Shown: in pieces, positions 29,601-37,687 of the stretch | Layout: every line of letters begins with the position of its first letter | Numbering within the stretch: the first letter of the stretch is position 1 | NCBI GenBank assembly: GCA_027484575.1 | Contig: JAIXSQ010000007.1 | Location: forward strand, 62,001-126,000 | Length of the DNA stretch: 64,000 bases | Origin: Comamonadaceae bacterium | Lineage (GTDB): Bacteria > Pseudomonadota > Gammaproteobacteria > Burkholderiales > Burkholderiaceae_C | Direction: 5' to 3' | Made by a program: the position numbers and the translations under genes | The notes under the pieces: model-generated | What the model saw: the letters and a program-made list of their open reading frames with translations, nothing else | The model's database searches: none | What the model was told of the DNA's origin: nothing

Positions 29601-30560
29601 TCAGGCCAGGTCCACCGGCGCGGCATGCAGCAGGTTCAGCCGGCGCGGGATGAGCTTGAGCGACAGGAAGGTGTCGGCGATCTGCTGCTGCTCGGCCAGG
29701 ATGTCGCGGGTGACCACGGCCGTGCCGTAGGCGGCGCGGTCGACGAAGGCCTGGGTGATCGCGCGGTCCAGGCCCAGCACCTGCGACAGCTCGGTCGCCG
29801 CCTCGGCCTTGTGCCGCGAGGCCCAGGTGTCGACCGCGTCGACTTCGGCGATGGCAATGCGCAGCACGTCCGTGTTGCGGGTGGCGTAGTCGCGCGAGGT
29901 GAAGTAGTAGCCGCGGTTGTGGGCCACGCCGGTGGCGTCGGCCAGCAGCCGGGCCTGCAGCGTCCTCTGCGCGGCGGCGTAGAACGGGTCCCAGATCACC
30001 CAGGCGTCGACCGCGCCGCGCTCGAACGCCGCGCGGGCATCGGGCGGCGGCAGGAACACCGACTGGACATCGCCGTACGCCAGCCCGTTCTTCTCCAGCA
30101 GCTTCGCGAGGAAGTAGTGGACGTTGGAGCCCTTGTTGTAGGCGACGCGCTTGCCCTTCAGGTCGGCCACGCTGCGGACCGGCGAGTCCTTGGGGACCAC
30201 GACGGCCTCCAGCCGCGGGCGCGGCACCGTGGCGCCGGCATAGACCAGCGGCGCGCCGGCGGCCTGCGCGAAGATGGGCGGCGCCTCGCCCACGTCGCCG
30301 AAGTCGATCGCGCCGACGTTCAGCGCCTCCAGCTGCACCGGTCCGGCGTTGAACTCGGTCCAGCTCACGCCCACGCCCAGGGGCGCGAGCCTCTTCTCCA
30401 GCGTGCCGCGGCCCTTGAGGATGGACAGCCAGCCCTTCTGGTGGCCCACGCGCAGCACGCGGGCCGGCCTGGGCTGGGCATGGACGAGCGCCGGGGCGCC
30501 CAGGGCGGCCGCGCCGGCCAGCAGCAGGCTGCGGCGGCGCAGGTGGGTGGACAGGGTCAT
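29601..30560 (-). CDS. ssuA: Aliphatic sulfonate substrate-binding protein, first copy, 319 aa
   Basis: The N-terminus MTLSTHLRRRSLLLAGAAAL is a twin-arginine-like signal peptide. Motifs LRVGHQKGWLSILKGRGTLE, GPVQLEALNVGAIDFGDVGEAPP and [14 protein letters not shown] place it in the SsuA family. It is the first transporter gene after ssuE, with 144 nt between them that hold GC-rich hairpins but no gene. Having two SsuA proteins suggests a wider range of sulfonates taken by one SsuBC pump. Confidence 0.9.
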   Translation of the reverse strand: MTLSTHLRRRSLLLAGAAALGAPALVHAQPRPARVLRVGHQKGWLSILKGRGTLEKRLAPLGVGVSWTEFNAGPVQLEALNVGAIDFGDVGEAPPIFAQAAGAPLVYAGATVPRPRLEAVVVPKDSPVRSVADLKGKRVAYNKGSNVHYFLAKLLEKNGLAYGDVQSVFLPPPDARAAFERGAVDAWVIWDPFYAAAQRTLQARLLADATGVAHNRGYYFTSRDYATRNTDVLRIAIAEVDAVDTWASRHKAEAATELSQVLGLDRAITQAFVDRAAYGTAVVTRDILAEQQQIADTFLSLKLIPRRLNLLHAAPVDLA

Positions 30561-30704
30561 GGTGGCTCCTTGCAGGTCGGTCGGGTCGTTCGGGGACGCG
30601 CAGGCAAGCCGCGTCCAGCGCCGGGCCTGGCCCGGACGGCACGAACTGGAATCGGGAGGGGTGGGAGGCGGCGCGCCGCGGCGGGCGTCACGCCAGCGGC
30701 GGCG

Positions 30705-31295
30705 TCAGACGCTACATCGCACCTGCGCGAACGGCACCGGCGCGAAGCTGCCGGCATGCGCGGCCTGCGCGCCGGTCTCGGCCACCAGCGCGTCGACGGC
30801 ATCGTCGAGACGGGTGGACAGCTCGGGGGCGAGCTGGTGCGCGCCCTCGGGCGTGACAACCACCTGGGCGTCGGTGGCATACACGCCCGGCAGGATCAGG
30901 CGCGCGCCCAGCGACTGCAGCACGGGCCGCAGCGCGTAGTCGAGCGCCAGCATGTGGTGCGGGCTGCCGCCGGTGGCCAGCGGCAGCACCGTCTTGCCCT
31001 TGAACGCGGACTGGGGCAGCACGTCCAGGAAGACCTTGAGCACGCCGCTGTAGGCCGCCTTGTAGACCGGCGTGGCCACCACGATCGCACCGGCCTCGGC
31101 GACGCGCCGCGCGGCCTCGACCACGTCGGGATGGCCGACGTCGGCCTGCAGCAGCGCCTCGGCGTCCAGCGTGCGCAGCGCCAGGCGGTCGGTGCGCACC
31201 ACCCGCTCGCGCAGGCGCTGCTGCACGGCCGCGAGCAGGGCCGCGGAGCGGGAACGTTCGGAGGGGCTTCCGGCCACGAGGAGCACTGTCGTCAT
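30705..31295 (-). CDS. ssuE: NAD(P)H-dependent FMN reductase, 196 aa
   Basis: SsuE supplies FMNH2 to SsuD. Flavodoxin-like motifs are LLVAGSPSERSRSAALL at the N-terminus, ATPVYKAAYSGVLKVFLDVLP for the dimer/FMN loop and ATGGSPHHMLALDYALRPVL. Length is normal. The ATG at 31295 is used; the longer frame runs into the promoter region. It is the first gene of the sulfonate operon and is preceded by an element at 31327-31364 that recurs before the sulfate-binding gene. Confidence 0.94.
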   Translation of the reverse strand: MTTVLLVAGSPSERSRSAALLAAVQQRLRERVVRTDRLALRTLDAEALLQADVGHPDVVEAARRVAEAGAIVVATPVYKAAYSGVLKVFLDVLPQSAFKGKTVLPLATGGSPHHMLALDYALRPVLQSLGARLILPGVYATDAQVVVTPEGAHQLAPELSTRLDDAVDALVAETGAQAAHAGSFAPVPFAQVRCSV

Positions 31296-31326
31296 GCGGT
31301 GCACTGTAGGGACGAGGACCGTGCGA

Positions 31327-31364
31327 GGGAACGACAGAGATCTCACTTCGTTATCCGCATAAGC
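31327..31364 (-). promoter_or_regulatory. Conserved upstream element of the ssu operon
   Basis: These 38 bases match 32562-32599 at 35 positions, including GGGAACGACAGAG and TATCCGCATAAGC. The spacing to the two start codons differs (31 and 58 nt). A related ATATCCGGATAAC occurs before cysI. The element is probably the promoter plus activator site of a CysB/SsuR/Cbl-type LysR regulator. The match is seen; the regulator is inferred. Confidence 0.6.
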
Positions 31365-31369
31365 TGAGC

Positions 31370-31413
31370 GGCATGAGCTTGTGCGCATCAGCACATGCGC
31401 ACAAGCTCATGCC
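31370..31413. repeat. Perfect 19-bp inverted repeat with a 6-nt loop
   Basis: GGCATGAGCTTGTGCGCAT (31370-31388) is the exact reverse complement of bases 31395-31413, with loop CAGCAC. It lies between the ssuE promoter element and the terminator of the sulfate-binding gene. No T-tract follows it on either strand, so a role as operator or RNA hairpin is open. Confidence 0.8.
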
Positions 31414-31429
31414 CTACGCGTGCCGCGCG

Positions 31430-31455
31430 AAAAAAAGGCCGGGCAGTGCCCGGCC
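31430..31455 (-). terminator. Intrinsic terminator of the sulfate-binding protein gene
   Basis: On the minus strand GGCCGGGC, a 3-nt loop and GCCCGGCC are followed by seven T residues, 22 nt after the stop codon at 31478. Confidence 0.88.
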
Positions 31456-31477
31456 TGAAGCGATGCGCAAGCGGCCG

Positions 31478-32503
31478 TCACTTGCGCGTGTAGATCTGGT
31501 CGAAGCTGCCGCCGTCGGCGAAGTGCGCCTTGTCGGCCTGCGCCCAGCCGCCGAAGGCCTGGTCGACGGTGAACAGCGGCAGCTTGGGAAATTGTCTGGC
31601 GTACTTGGCCTGCGCCTTGGCCGACACGTTGGGCCGGTAGAAGTGCTTGCCGATGATGTCCTGCGCCTCCTCGGTGTAGAGGTACTGCAGGTAGGCCTCG
31701 GCGACGGCGCGCGTGCCCTTCTTGTCGACGTTGCGGTCCACCACCGTGACGGCCGGCTCGGCCAGCACCGACAGGGACGGCACCACCACGTCGAACTTGG
31801 CGCCGAACTCCTTCTCGAGCAGGAAGGCCTCGTTCTCCCAGGCGATCAGCACGTCGCCCATGTTGCGCTGGGCGAAGGTGATGGTGGAGCCGCGCGCGCC
31901 GGTGTCGAGCACCGGCACGTTGCCGTACAGCTTGCCCACGAACTCGCGCGCCTTGGCGTCGCCGCCGTACTTGCGCTTGGCGAACTCCCAGGCCGCCAGG
32001 TAGTTCCAGCGCGCGCCGCCCGAGGTCTTGGGGTTGGGCGTGATCACGTTGATGCCGGGCCTGGCCAGGTCGTCCCAGTCCTTGATGCCCTTGGGGTTGC
32101 CCTCGCGCACGACCAGGATGATGGTGCTGGCGTACGGCGTGGCGTTGTTCGGCAGCCGCTTCTGCCAGTCGGGCGCCACCCAGCCGCCGTTGCGCACCAG
32201 GGCGTCGGTGTCGCCGGCCAGGGCCAGCGTGGCGACATCCGCGTCCAGGCCGTCGATGATCGAGCGGGCCTGCTTGCCCGAGCCGCCATGCGACTGCTTG
32301 ATGGTCACGTCCTGGCCGCTGCGGGCCTTCCACTGGCGCGCGAAGGCCTGGTTGATCTCCACGTAGAGCTCGCGCGTCGGGTCGTAGGAGACGTTCAGCA
32401 GGGTGACGGGGCCGGCTGCGCGGGCGGCCGGGGCGAGCCCGCCGAGCGTCCCGCCCAGGGCGGCGGCCAGGGGAAACTTGATAAAGTCGCGGCGCTTGGC
32501 CAT
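31478..32503 (-). CDS. sbp: Sulfate/thiosulfate ABC substrate-binding protein, 341 aa
   Basis: The N-terminus [20 protein letters not shown] is a twin-arginine-type signal. The mature protein has Sbp/CysP hallmarks: [43 protein letters not shown], and [16 protein letters not shown], which together line the sulfate pocket. An AGGAG site precedes the ATG at 32503. It ends in a strong terminator, and no cysT, cysW or cysA gene follows, so it must share a sulfate pump encoded elsewhere. The same 38-nt promoter element as for ssuE lies upstream. Confidence 0.93.
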   Translation of the reverse strand: MAKRRDFIKFPLAAALGGTLGGLAPAARAAGPVTLLNVSYDPTRELYVEINQAFARQWKARSGQDVTIKQSHGGSGKQARSIIDGLDADVATLALAGDTDALVRNGGWVAPDWQKRLPNNATPYASTIILVVREGNPKGIKDWDDLARPGINVITPNPKTSGGARWNYLAAWEFAKRKYGGDAKAREFVGKLYGNVPVLDTGARGSTITFAQRNMGDVLIAWENEAFLLEKEFGAKFDVVVPSLSVLAEPAVTVVDRNVDKKGTRAVAEAYLQYLYTEEAQDIIGKHFYRPNVSAKAQAKYARQFPKLPLFTVDQAFGGWAQADKAHFADGGSFDQIYTRK

Positions 32504-32561
32504 GGAGATGCTCCTGTCGTGTCGACGATGGGCGCCGATTCTTCCGACCGGCCGACCGGGT

Positions 32562-32599
32562 GGGAACGACAGAGTTCTCACATCGATATCCGCATAAGC
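32562..32599 (-). promoter_or_regulatory. Conserved upstream element of the sulfate-binding gene
   Basis: Near-identical (35 of 38 bases) to the element before ssuE at 31327-31364, including TATCCGCATAAGC. It lies 59-96 nt upstream of the sbp start codon and 30 nt before the divergent yggX start, so it could also affect yggX. Probably a sulfur-starvation promoter element. Confidence 0.6.
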
Positions 32600-32628
32600 A
32601 TTCGCCTGTATCCCATCCTGGAGTCGCC

Positions 32629-32901
32629 GTGGCGCGCACCGTCAACTGCATCAAGCTCGGCCGCGAAGCCGAGGGCCTCGATTTCCCGCCCTACCCCGGC
32701 GAGCTCGGCAAGCGCATCTACGACAGCGTGAGCAAGGAGGCCTGGGCCGCCTGGCTCAAGCACCAGACCATGCTGGTCAACGAGAACCGGCTGAACCTGG
32801 CCGACCAGCGCGCCCGCGAGTACCTCAAGCGCCAGATGGAGGCGCACTTCTTCGGCGGCGGCGCCGACGTGGCCCAGGGCTACGTGCCCCCGTCGGCCTG
32901 A
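32629..32901 (+). CDS. yggX: Probable Fe(2+)-trafficking protein YggX, 90 aa
   Basis: The sequence matches YggX over its full length: [31 protein letters not shown] with the conserved cysteine at residue 7, then [19 protein letters not shown] and an FFGGG C-terminus. YggX protects iron-sulfur enzymes from oxidative damage. The start is GTG at 32629, after a GGAG site; there is no nearby in-frame ATG. It is divergent from sbp and followed 10 nt later by the mnmC-like gene. Confidence 0.95.
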   Translation: MARTVNCIKLGREAEGLDFPPYPGELGKRIYDSVSKEAWAAWLKHQTMLVNENRLNLADQRAREYLKRQMEAHFFGGGADVAQGYVPPSA

Positions 32902-32911
32902 CCCTCGCGCC

Positions 32912-34612
32912 GTGGCCGGACCGGTCGCCGGATCGGCGCACGGCGTCGCACCGGGCGGGCCCTGGGCCGCGCAGCGCTGCTGGCGCGTGCTCGACACCGA
33001 CTTCGGCCGCGGCCTCGGTTTCCTGCAGGCCTGGTCGCGGTGGCGCAGCGATCCGGCCCGCCCCGCCCTGCTGCACGTGGTCGCCTGCACGGCGCAGCCG
33101 CCGTCCCTGCAGGACATCCGGGAGGCTGCCACCGCTGGCGGGCTCGCACCCCTGGGCGACGCGCTGGCCGCGCGCTGGTGGGGGCTGGTGCCCGGCGTGC
33201 ACCGGCTGGTGCTCGAGGACGGTGGCGTCCAGCTGACCCTGTGCGTGGGTCCCCTGCGGCCGATGCTGGGCGAACTGGACTTCGCGGCCGACGCCGTGGT
33301 GCTGGGGGGCGTGGACCAGGACCTGGCCACGCTCAAGGCCGTCGCCCGCCTGTGCCGGCGTGGCGCCTGGCTCGCGGCGCCGGGCGCCCGGCCCGGCCTG
33401 GCGCAGGACCTGCGCACCTGCGGCTTCGTGCCGGCGCCGGACACCGTGCCGGCACCGTCCTCTTGCGTGGCGTGCTACGAGCCGTCGTGGGTGCCGCGGC
33501 CCGTGCGCGCCCTGCCACAGCCGCCCGCGACGGCCGTCGTGGTGGGCGCGGGCCTGGCGGGTTCGGCGGTCGCGGCGAGCCTGGCGGCGCGCGGCTGCGC
33601 GGTGACGGTGCTGGATGCGGGCGCACAGCCGGCCGCCGGGGCCTCGGGCCTGCCTGCGGGCCTGCTGGCGCCGCATGCCACGCCCGACGACAACCTGCTG
33701 TCGCGGCTGGTGCGCGCCGGCCTGCGCCTGACGCTGCAGGAGGCCGCGCAGCGGCTGCGCCCGGGCGAGGACTGGGGGCCTGGCGGGGTGCTGCAACGGC
33801 GCGAGGACCTGCGTGCGCTGCCCGACCTGGGCCCGTTCGGCGCCGACTGGCAGCAAGCCCGCGACGACGGCACGCTGTGGCTCGCGCCGGGCGGCTGGAT
33901 CAAGCCGGCGGCCCTGGTGCGTGCCTGGCTGGCCGAACCCGGCGTGCAATGGCGCGGCGCTGCCCGGGTGGCACGGCTGGACCGGGCGGCCGACGGATGC
34001 TGGCGCGCGCTGGATGCGCAGGGCACGGTGCTCGCGCAGGCGCCGTTGCTGGTCGTGGCGGCGGCGCTGGGGACGGGCCCCCTGGTGCCGGGCGCCCTGC
34101 CGCTGCATGCCGTGCGCGGCCAGGTCAGCCTGGGGCCGGCGGCCCCCGGACTGCCGTGGCCGCCGGCGCCCGTCAACGGCCACGGCCACCTGCTGCCGGC
34201 CGTGCCGCTGGAGGGCGGGCTGGCCTGGCTCTGCGGCGCCACCTATGGCCGCGGCGAGACCGCGACCGAGGTGCGCGCCGCCGACCACACGGCCAACCTG
34301 GACCGGCTGCACCGGCTTGCGCCCGCACTGGCGCAGGCGCTGGCCGGCGACGTCGCCGCCGGCCGGGTGCGGGCCTGGACCGGCGTGCGCTGCGCCAGCG
34401 CCGACCGGCGGCCGCTGGTGGGCGAACTGCAGCCGGGCCTGTGGGTGAGCACCGCGCTGGGCTCGCGCGGGCTGAGCTTCGCGCGGCTGGCCGCCGAGCT
34501 GGTCGCGGCGCGGCTGCACGGCGAACCGCTGCCGGTGCCGCTGCGCCTCGCGCGGGCGCTGGACGTGCAGCGCCTCGCGCGCGTGCACGCGGACCAGCCA
34601 CCACCGGCGTGA
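32912..34612 (+). CDS. mnmC: MnmC-like tRNA modification protein: degenerate methyltransferase region plus FAD oxidoreductase, 566 aa
   Basis: Residues about 205-560 are the FAD-dependent MnmC oxidase domain, which removes the carboxymethyl group from cmnm5s2U in tRNA: GAGLAGSAVAASLAARG (dinucleotide motif near 212-228), GASGLPAGLLAPHATPDDN and WTGVRCASADRRPLVGELQPGLWVSTALGSRGLSFA (in parts). The first 190 residues align with the MnmC methyltransferase domain, but the S-adenosylmethionine loop (E. coli ETGFGTGLNFL) reads LDTDFGRGLGFL, and the catalytic LDGFAPAKNP region is replaced by LGGVDQD. About 40 N-terminal residues are also missing. I infer loss of methyltransferase activity. The start is GTG at 32912. 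Confidence 0.82.
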   Translation: MAGPVAGSAHGVAPGGPWAAQRCWRVLDTDFGRGLGFLQAWSRWRSDPARPALLHVVACTAQPPSLQDIREAATAGGLAPLGDALAARWWGLVPGVHRLVLEDGGVQLTLCVGPLRPMLGELDFAADAVVLGGVDQDLATLKAVARLCRRGAWLAAPGARPGLAQDLRTCGFVPAPDTVPAPSSCVACYEPSWVPRPVRALPQPPATAVVVGAGLAGSAVAASLAARGCAVTVLDAGAQPAAGASGLPAGLLAPHATPDDNLLSRLVRAGLRLTLQEAAQRLRPGEDWGPGGVLQRREDLRALPDLGPFGADWQQARDDGTLWLAPGGWIKPAALVRAWLAEPGVQWRGAARVARLDRAADGCWRALDAQGTVLAQAPLLVVAAALGTGPLVPGALPLHAVRGQVSLGPAAPGLPWPPAPVNGHGHLLPAVPLEGGLAWLCGATYGRGETATEVRAADHTANLDRLHRLAPALAQALAGDVAAGRVRAWTGVRCASADRRPLVGELQPGLWVSTALGSRGLSFARLAAELVAARLHGEPLPVPLRLARALDVQRLARVHADQPPPA

Positions 34613-34675
34613 ACCGCCACCACCGGCATGTGCTCATGCCGGCGCGGAAACCCGCGCCGTTGCTGGCGCATATGC

Positions 34676-34720
34676 ATATCCGGATAACGGCACAAGAAAA
34701 AGTTAGTTTGGATTCATAAG
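34676..34720 (+). promoter_or_regulatory. Upstream regulatory region of cysI
   Basis: ATATCCGGATAAC (34676-34688) contains the 10-bp palindrome TATCCGGATA and resembles the TATCCGCATAAG boxes before ssuE and sbp. It is followed by an AT-rich stretch, GTTAGTTTGGATTCATAAGG (34701-34720), unusual in this GC-rich region. This is a plausible CysB-type activator site and promoter for the sulfate reduction operon. Two hairpins just before it, CCGGCATG-CATGCCGG (34623-34642) and GGCGCGG-CCGCGCC, may end the mnmC transcript. Confidence 0.55.
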
Positions 34721-34745
34721 GGGCCCGCCCAGAATCGCGGCCCTG

Positions 34746-36557
34746 ATGTACAAGTACACCGATTTCGACCGCCAGTTCGTGCGGGCGCGCGCGGCCCAGT
34801 ACCGCGACCAGCTCGAACGCCACCTTGCCGGCCAGCTCAGCGCCGACGACTTCCGCCCGCTGCGCCTGCAGAACGGCTGGTACGTGCAGCGCTACGCGCC
34901 CATGCTGCGCGTGGCCGTGCCCTACGGCGAGATCTCCAGCCGCCAGCTGCGCGCGCTGTCGACCATCGCGCGCGAGTACGACCAGCCCGAGGCGGCCCTG
35001 CTGCGCGAGGCCCAGGACAGGCAGCTCGCGCTGGGCGAAGTGCCGGTGCGCGGCGGCGCGCCCGTGGTCACGCGGCTGAAGACCGGCTATGGCCACTTCA
35101 CCACCCGCACCAACGTGCAGTTCAACTGGATCCCGCTGGACCGCAGTGCCGACGTGATGGAGCTGCTGGCCAGCGTCGACATGCACGGCATCCAGACCAG
35201 CGGCAACTGCATCCGCAACATCTGCACCGACGAACTGGCGGGCATCGCTCCCGACGAGCTGGCCGACCCCCGCCCGTTCGCGGAGATCCTGCGCCAGTGG
35301 AGCACGCTGCATCCCGAGTTCGCCTTCCTGCCGCGCAAGTTCAAGATCTCGCTGAACGGCGCCGCCGAGGACCGCGCGGCGCTGCGCTGGTACGACATCG
35401 GCCTGCAGCTGGTGCGCGACGCCGAGGGCGCGCTGGGCTTCCGCGTCTACGTGGGCGGCGGCATGGGCCGCACGCCGGTCATCAGCAGCCTGGTGCGCGA
35501 GTTCCTGCCCTGGCAGCACCTGCTCAGCTACGTCGAGGCCTGCATCCGCGTCTACAACCGCTACGGCCGGCGCGACAACGCCTGGAAGGCGCGCATCAAG
35601 ATCCTGGTCAAGGCCGAGGGCCAGCGCTACGTCGACCAGGTCGAGGAGGAGTTCCGCGCCATCCAGGCCGCGGGCGCGCCGCACACCATCACCCAGGCCG
35701 AGGTCGACCGCGTGGCGGCCGGCTTCGTCGCGCCGCAAGTGCAGCCCGTGCGCAAGGACGCCCGGGTGCACGAGATCATCCGCGCCGATGCCGAGGCCGA
35801 CCCGGCCTACGACCGCTGGCTGCAGCGCAACGTGCATGCCCACCGCGACCCGCAGCTGCGCGCGGTCACGCTGTCGTTCAAGCGCCTGGGACAGGCGCCC
35901 GGCGATGCCGATGCCGACCAGCTCGCGGCCGCCGCCGACCTGGCCGACCGGTTCTCGGCCGGCGAGGCCCGCGTCACCCACAGCCAGAACCTGCTGCTGC
36001 CCTGGGTCCACCACGACGACCTGCCGGAGCTGTACGCGGCGGCCCGCAAGCTGGGCCTGGCACGCCCCAACATCGGCCTGCTGACCGACATGATCTCCTG
36101 CCCCGGCGGCGACTTCTGCGCGCTGGCCAATGCCCGCTCGATCCCGATCGCCGAGGCGATCACGCAGCGCTACCAGGACCTGGACGAACTCTGGGACCTG
36201 GGCGAGATCGACCTGAACATCTCGGGCTGCATCAACAGCTGCGGCCACCACCACGCCGGCCACATCGGCATCCTCGGCGTCGACAAGGACGGCAAGGAGT
36301 GGTACCAGGTCACGCTGGGTGGCGCCGACGGCTCGCAGCTGTCGGGCGCCGCCACGCCGGGCAAGGTGGTCGGGCCGTCGTTCTCGGCCGCCGAGGTGCC
36401 CGAGGTCGTCGAGGCCGTGCTGGCCACCTACCGGCGCGAACGCCAGGTGGTGGACGGCCGCGCCGAGGCCTTCATCGACACCCTGCGCCGCGTGGGCATC
36501 GAGCCGTTCAAGGCCGCCGCCAACGGCGCGCGCTTCACCGAGCGGGAGGCCGCATGA
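34746..36557 (+). CDS. cysI: Sulfite reductase hemoprotein subunit, 603 aa
   Basis: A nitrite/sulfite reductase that takes sulfite to sulfide with six electrons on siroheme coupled to a 4Fe-4S cluster. Visible motifs are TSGNCIRNICTDELAG, MISCPGGDFCALANARS (first cysteine group) and ISGCINSCGHHHAGHIG (C-x3-C cluster/siroheme ligand). Length is near that of other single-subunit Burkholderiales CysI. There is no cysJ flavoprotein; electrons may come from the ferredoxin and ferredoxin reductase encoded at 40100-41543. It starts the operon cysI-DUF934-cysH-cysD-cysN and overlaps the DUF934 start by 4 nt. Confidence 0.95.
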   Translation: MYKYTDFDRQFVRARAAQYRDQLERHLAGQLSADDFRPLRLQNGWYVQRYAPMLRVAVPYGEISSRQLRALSTIAREYDQPEAALLREAQDRQLALGEVPVRGGAPVVTRLKTGYGHFTTRTNVQFNWIPLDRSADVMELLASVDMHGIQTSGNCIRNICTDELAGIAPDELADPRPFAEILRQWSTLHPEFAFLPRKFKISLNGAAEDRAALRWYDIGLQLVRDAEGALGFRVYVGGGMGRTPVISSLVREFLPWQHLLSYVEACIRVYNRYGRRDNAWKARIKILVKAEGQRYVDQVEEEFRAIQAAGAPHTITQAEVDRVAAGFVAPQVQPVRKDARVHEIIRADAEADPAYDRWLQRNVHAHRDPQLRAVTLSFKRLGQAPGDADADQLAAAADLADRFSAGEARVTHSQNLLLPWVHHDDLPELYAAARKLGLARPNIGLLTDMISCPGGDFCALANARSIPIAEAITQRYQDLDELWDLGEIDLNISGCINSCGHHHAGHIGILGVDKDGKEWYQVTLGGADGSQLSGAATPGKVVGPSFSAAEVPEVVEAVLATYRRERQVVDGRAEAFIDTLRRVGIEPFKAAANGARFTEREAA

Positions 36558-36940
36558 CCGCGCGGACCCTGGACATCCTGACCGCCGCGCAGTTCGCGGC
36601 CCTGGGCGACACCGGCGCGCTGCGCGTGGCCAACGACGTGGACGTCGAGGACCTGCCCCTCGCGGGCGTCACCGCGATCGAGCTGGACTTCCCGAAGTTC
36701 ACCGACGGCCGCGCCTATAGCCAGGCCGTCACGCTGCGCCGCCGCGGCTTCGCCGGCGAGCTGCGCGCCACCGGCGCCGTGCTGGTCGACCAGCTGGTGC
36801 AGATGCAGCGCACCGGCTTCTCGTCGGCGGTGCTGCGCGAGGACCAGGACATCGCCCATGCCGAGCGCCAGTTCGCGCTGTTCGCGGGCTTCTACCAGGG
36901 TGACGCGCAGCAGCGCTCGCCGCTGTTCGCCCGGGCCTGA
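36554..36940 (+). CDS. DUF934-family protein of the sulfite reductase operon, 128 aa
   Basis: A DUF934 protein (IELDFPKFTDGRAYSQAVTLRRRGF and RTGFSSAVLREDQDIAHAERQFALFAGFYQGD). The family is almost always encoded directly after a CysJ-less cysI and is thought to help that enzyme, perhaps in electron delivery or siroheme handling. No cofactor motif is visible. It is coupled to cysI by a 4-nt overlap and lies 3 nt before cysH. Confidence 0.9.
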   Translation: MTARTLDILTAAQFAALGDTGALRVANDVDVEDLPLAGVTAIELDFPKFTDGRAYSQAVTLRRRGFAGELRATGAVLVDQLVQMQRTGFSSAVLREDQDIAHAERQFALFAGFYQGDAQQRSPLFARA

Positions 36941-36943
36941 GCG

Positions 36944-37687
36944 ATGGGCGCCATCGACCTGCACGCCCGGCCTTCGGCCGGCTACGACGCCAAGCTGCGC
37001 GCCACGCGCGAGCTGCTGGTGCGCGCCGCCACCGAGCACGCGCCCCTGACCCAGGCCAACAGCCTGGGGGCCGAGGACATGGTGCTGACGCACCTGGTCA
37101 ACGCGCTGCAGCTGGACATCCCGGTGTTCGTGCTCGAGACCGGGGCGCTGCACGCCGAAACCTTGGACCTGCTCGAGCGGCTGCAGGCGACCTCGCGGGC
37201 GCCGGTGCGGGTGTTACGCCCGGTGCAGGAATCCGTCGTGCAGTTCGTCGCCCGCGAAGGGCAGGACGCGATGTACCGCAGCATCGCGCTGCGCAAGGCC
37301 TGCTGCCAGATCCGCAAGCTCGAGCCGCTGCAGCGCGCGCTGGAGGGGCAGCGCGCCTGGATCACCGGCCTGCGGCGCGAGCAGTCGGCCGGCCGCGCCG
37401 AGGTGCCGCTGGTGGACACCAGCGAGGCGCGCACCAAGCTCAACCCGCTGGCCGACTGGACCTGGGGCGACGTGTGGCACTACATCGCCACCGAGGGCGT
37501 CGACTACCACCCGCTGCACGACCAGTTCTATCCCAGCATCGGCTGCGCGCCCTGCACCCGGGCGGTCAGCCTGGGTGAGGACCTGCGCGCCGGCCGCTGG
37601 TGGTGGGAGGACGAGACTGCCAAGGAGTGCGGCCTGCACGTGAAGCAGGACGACGGCAAGCAACAAGGACAAGGAGTGGCGGCATGA
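36944..37687 (+). CDS. cysH: Adenylyl-sulfate (APS) reductase, 247 aa
   Basis: The enzyme reduces activated sulfate to sulfite using thioredoxin. The cysteine pairs CCQIRK and GCAPCTRA, which bind a 4Fe-4S cluster, mark it as the APS-using type and not the PAPS type. The catalytic cysteine is in ECGLH near the C-terminus. This agrees with the absence of a cysC (APS kinase) gene here. The stop overlaps the cysD start by 4 nt. Confidence 0.94.
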   Translation: MGAIDLHARPSAGYDAKLRATRELLVRAATEHAPLTQANSLGAEDMVLTHLVNALQLDIPVFVLETGALHAETLDLLERLQATSRAPVRVLRPVQESVVQFVAREGQDAMYRSIALRKACCQIRKLEPLQRALEGQRAWITGLRREQSAGRAEVPLVDTSEARTKLNPLADWTWGDVWHYIATEGVDYHPLHDQFYPSIGCAPCTRAVSLGEDLRAGRWWWEDETAKECGLHVKQDDGKQQGQGVAA

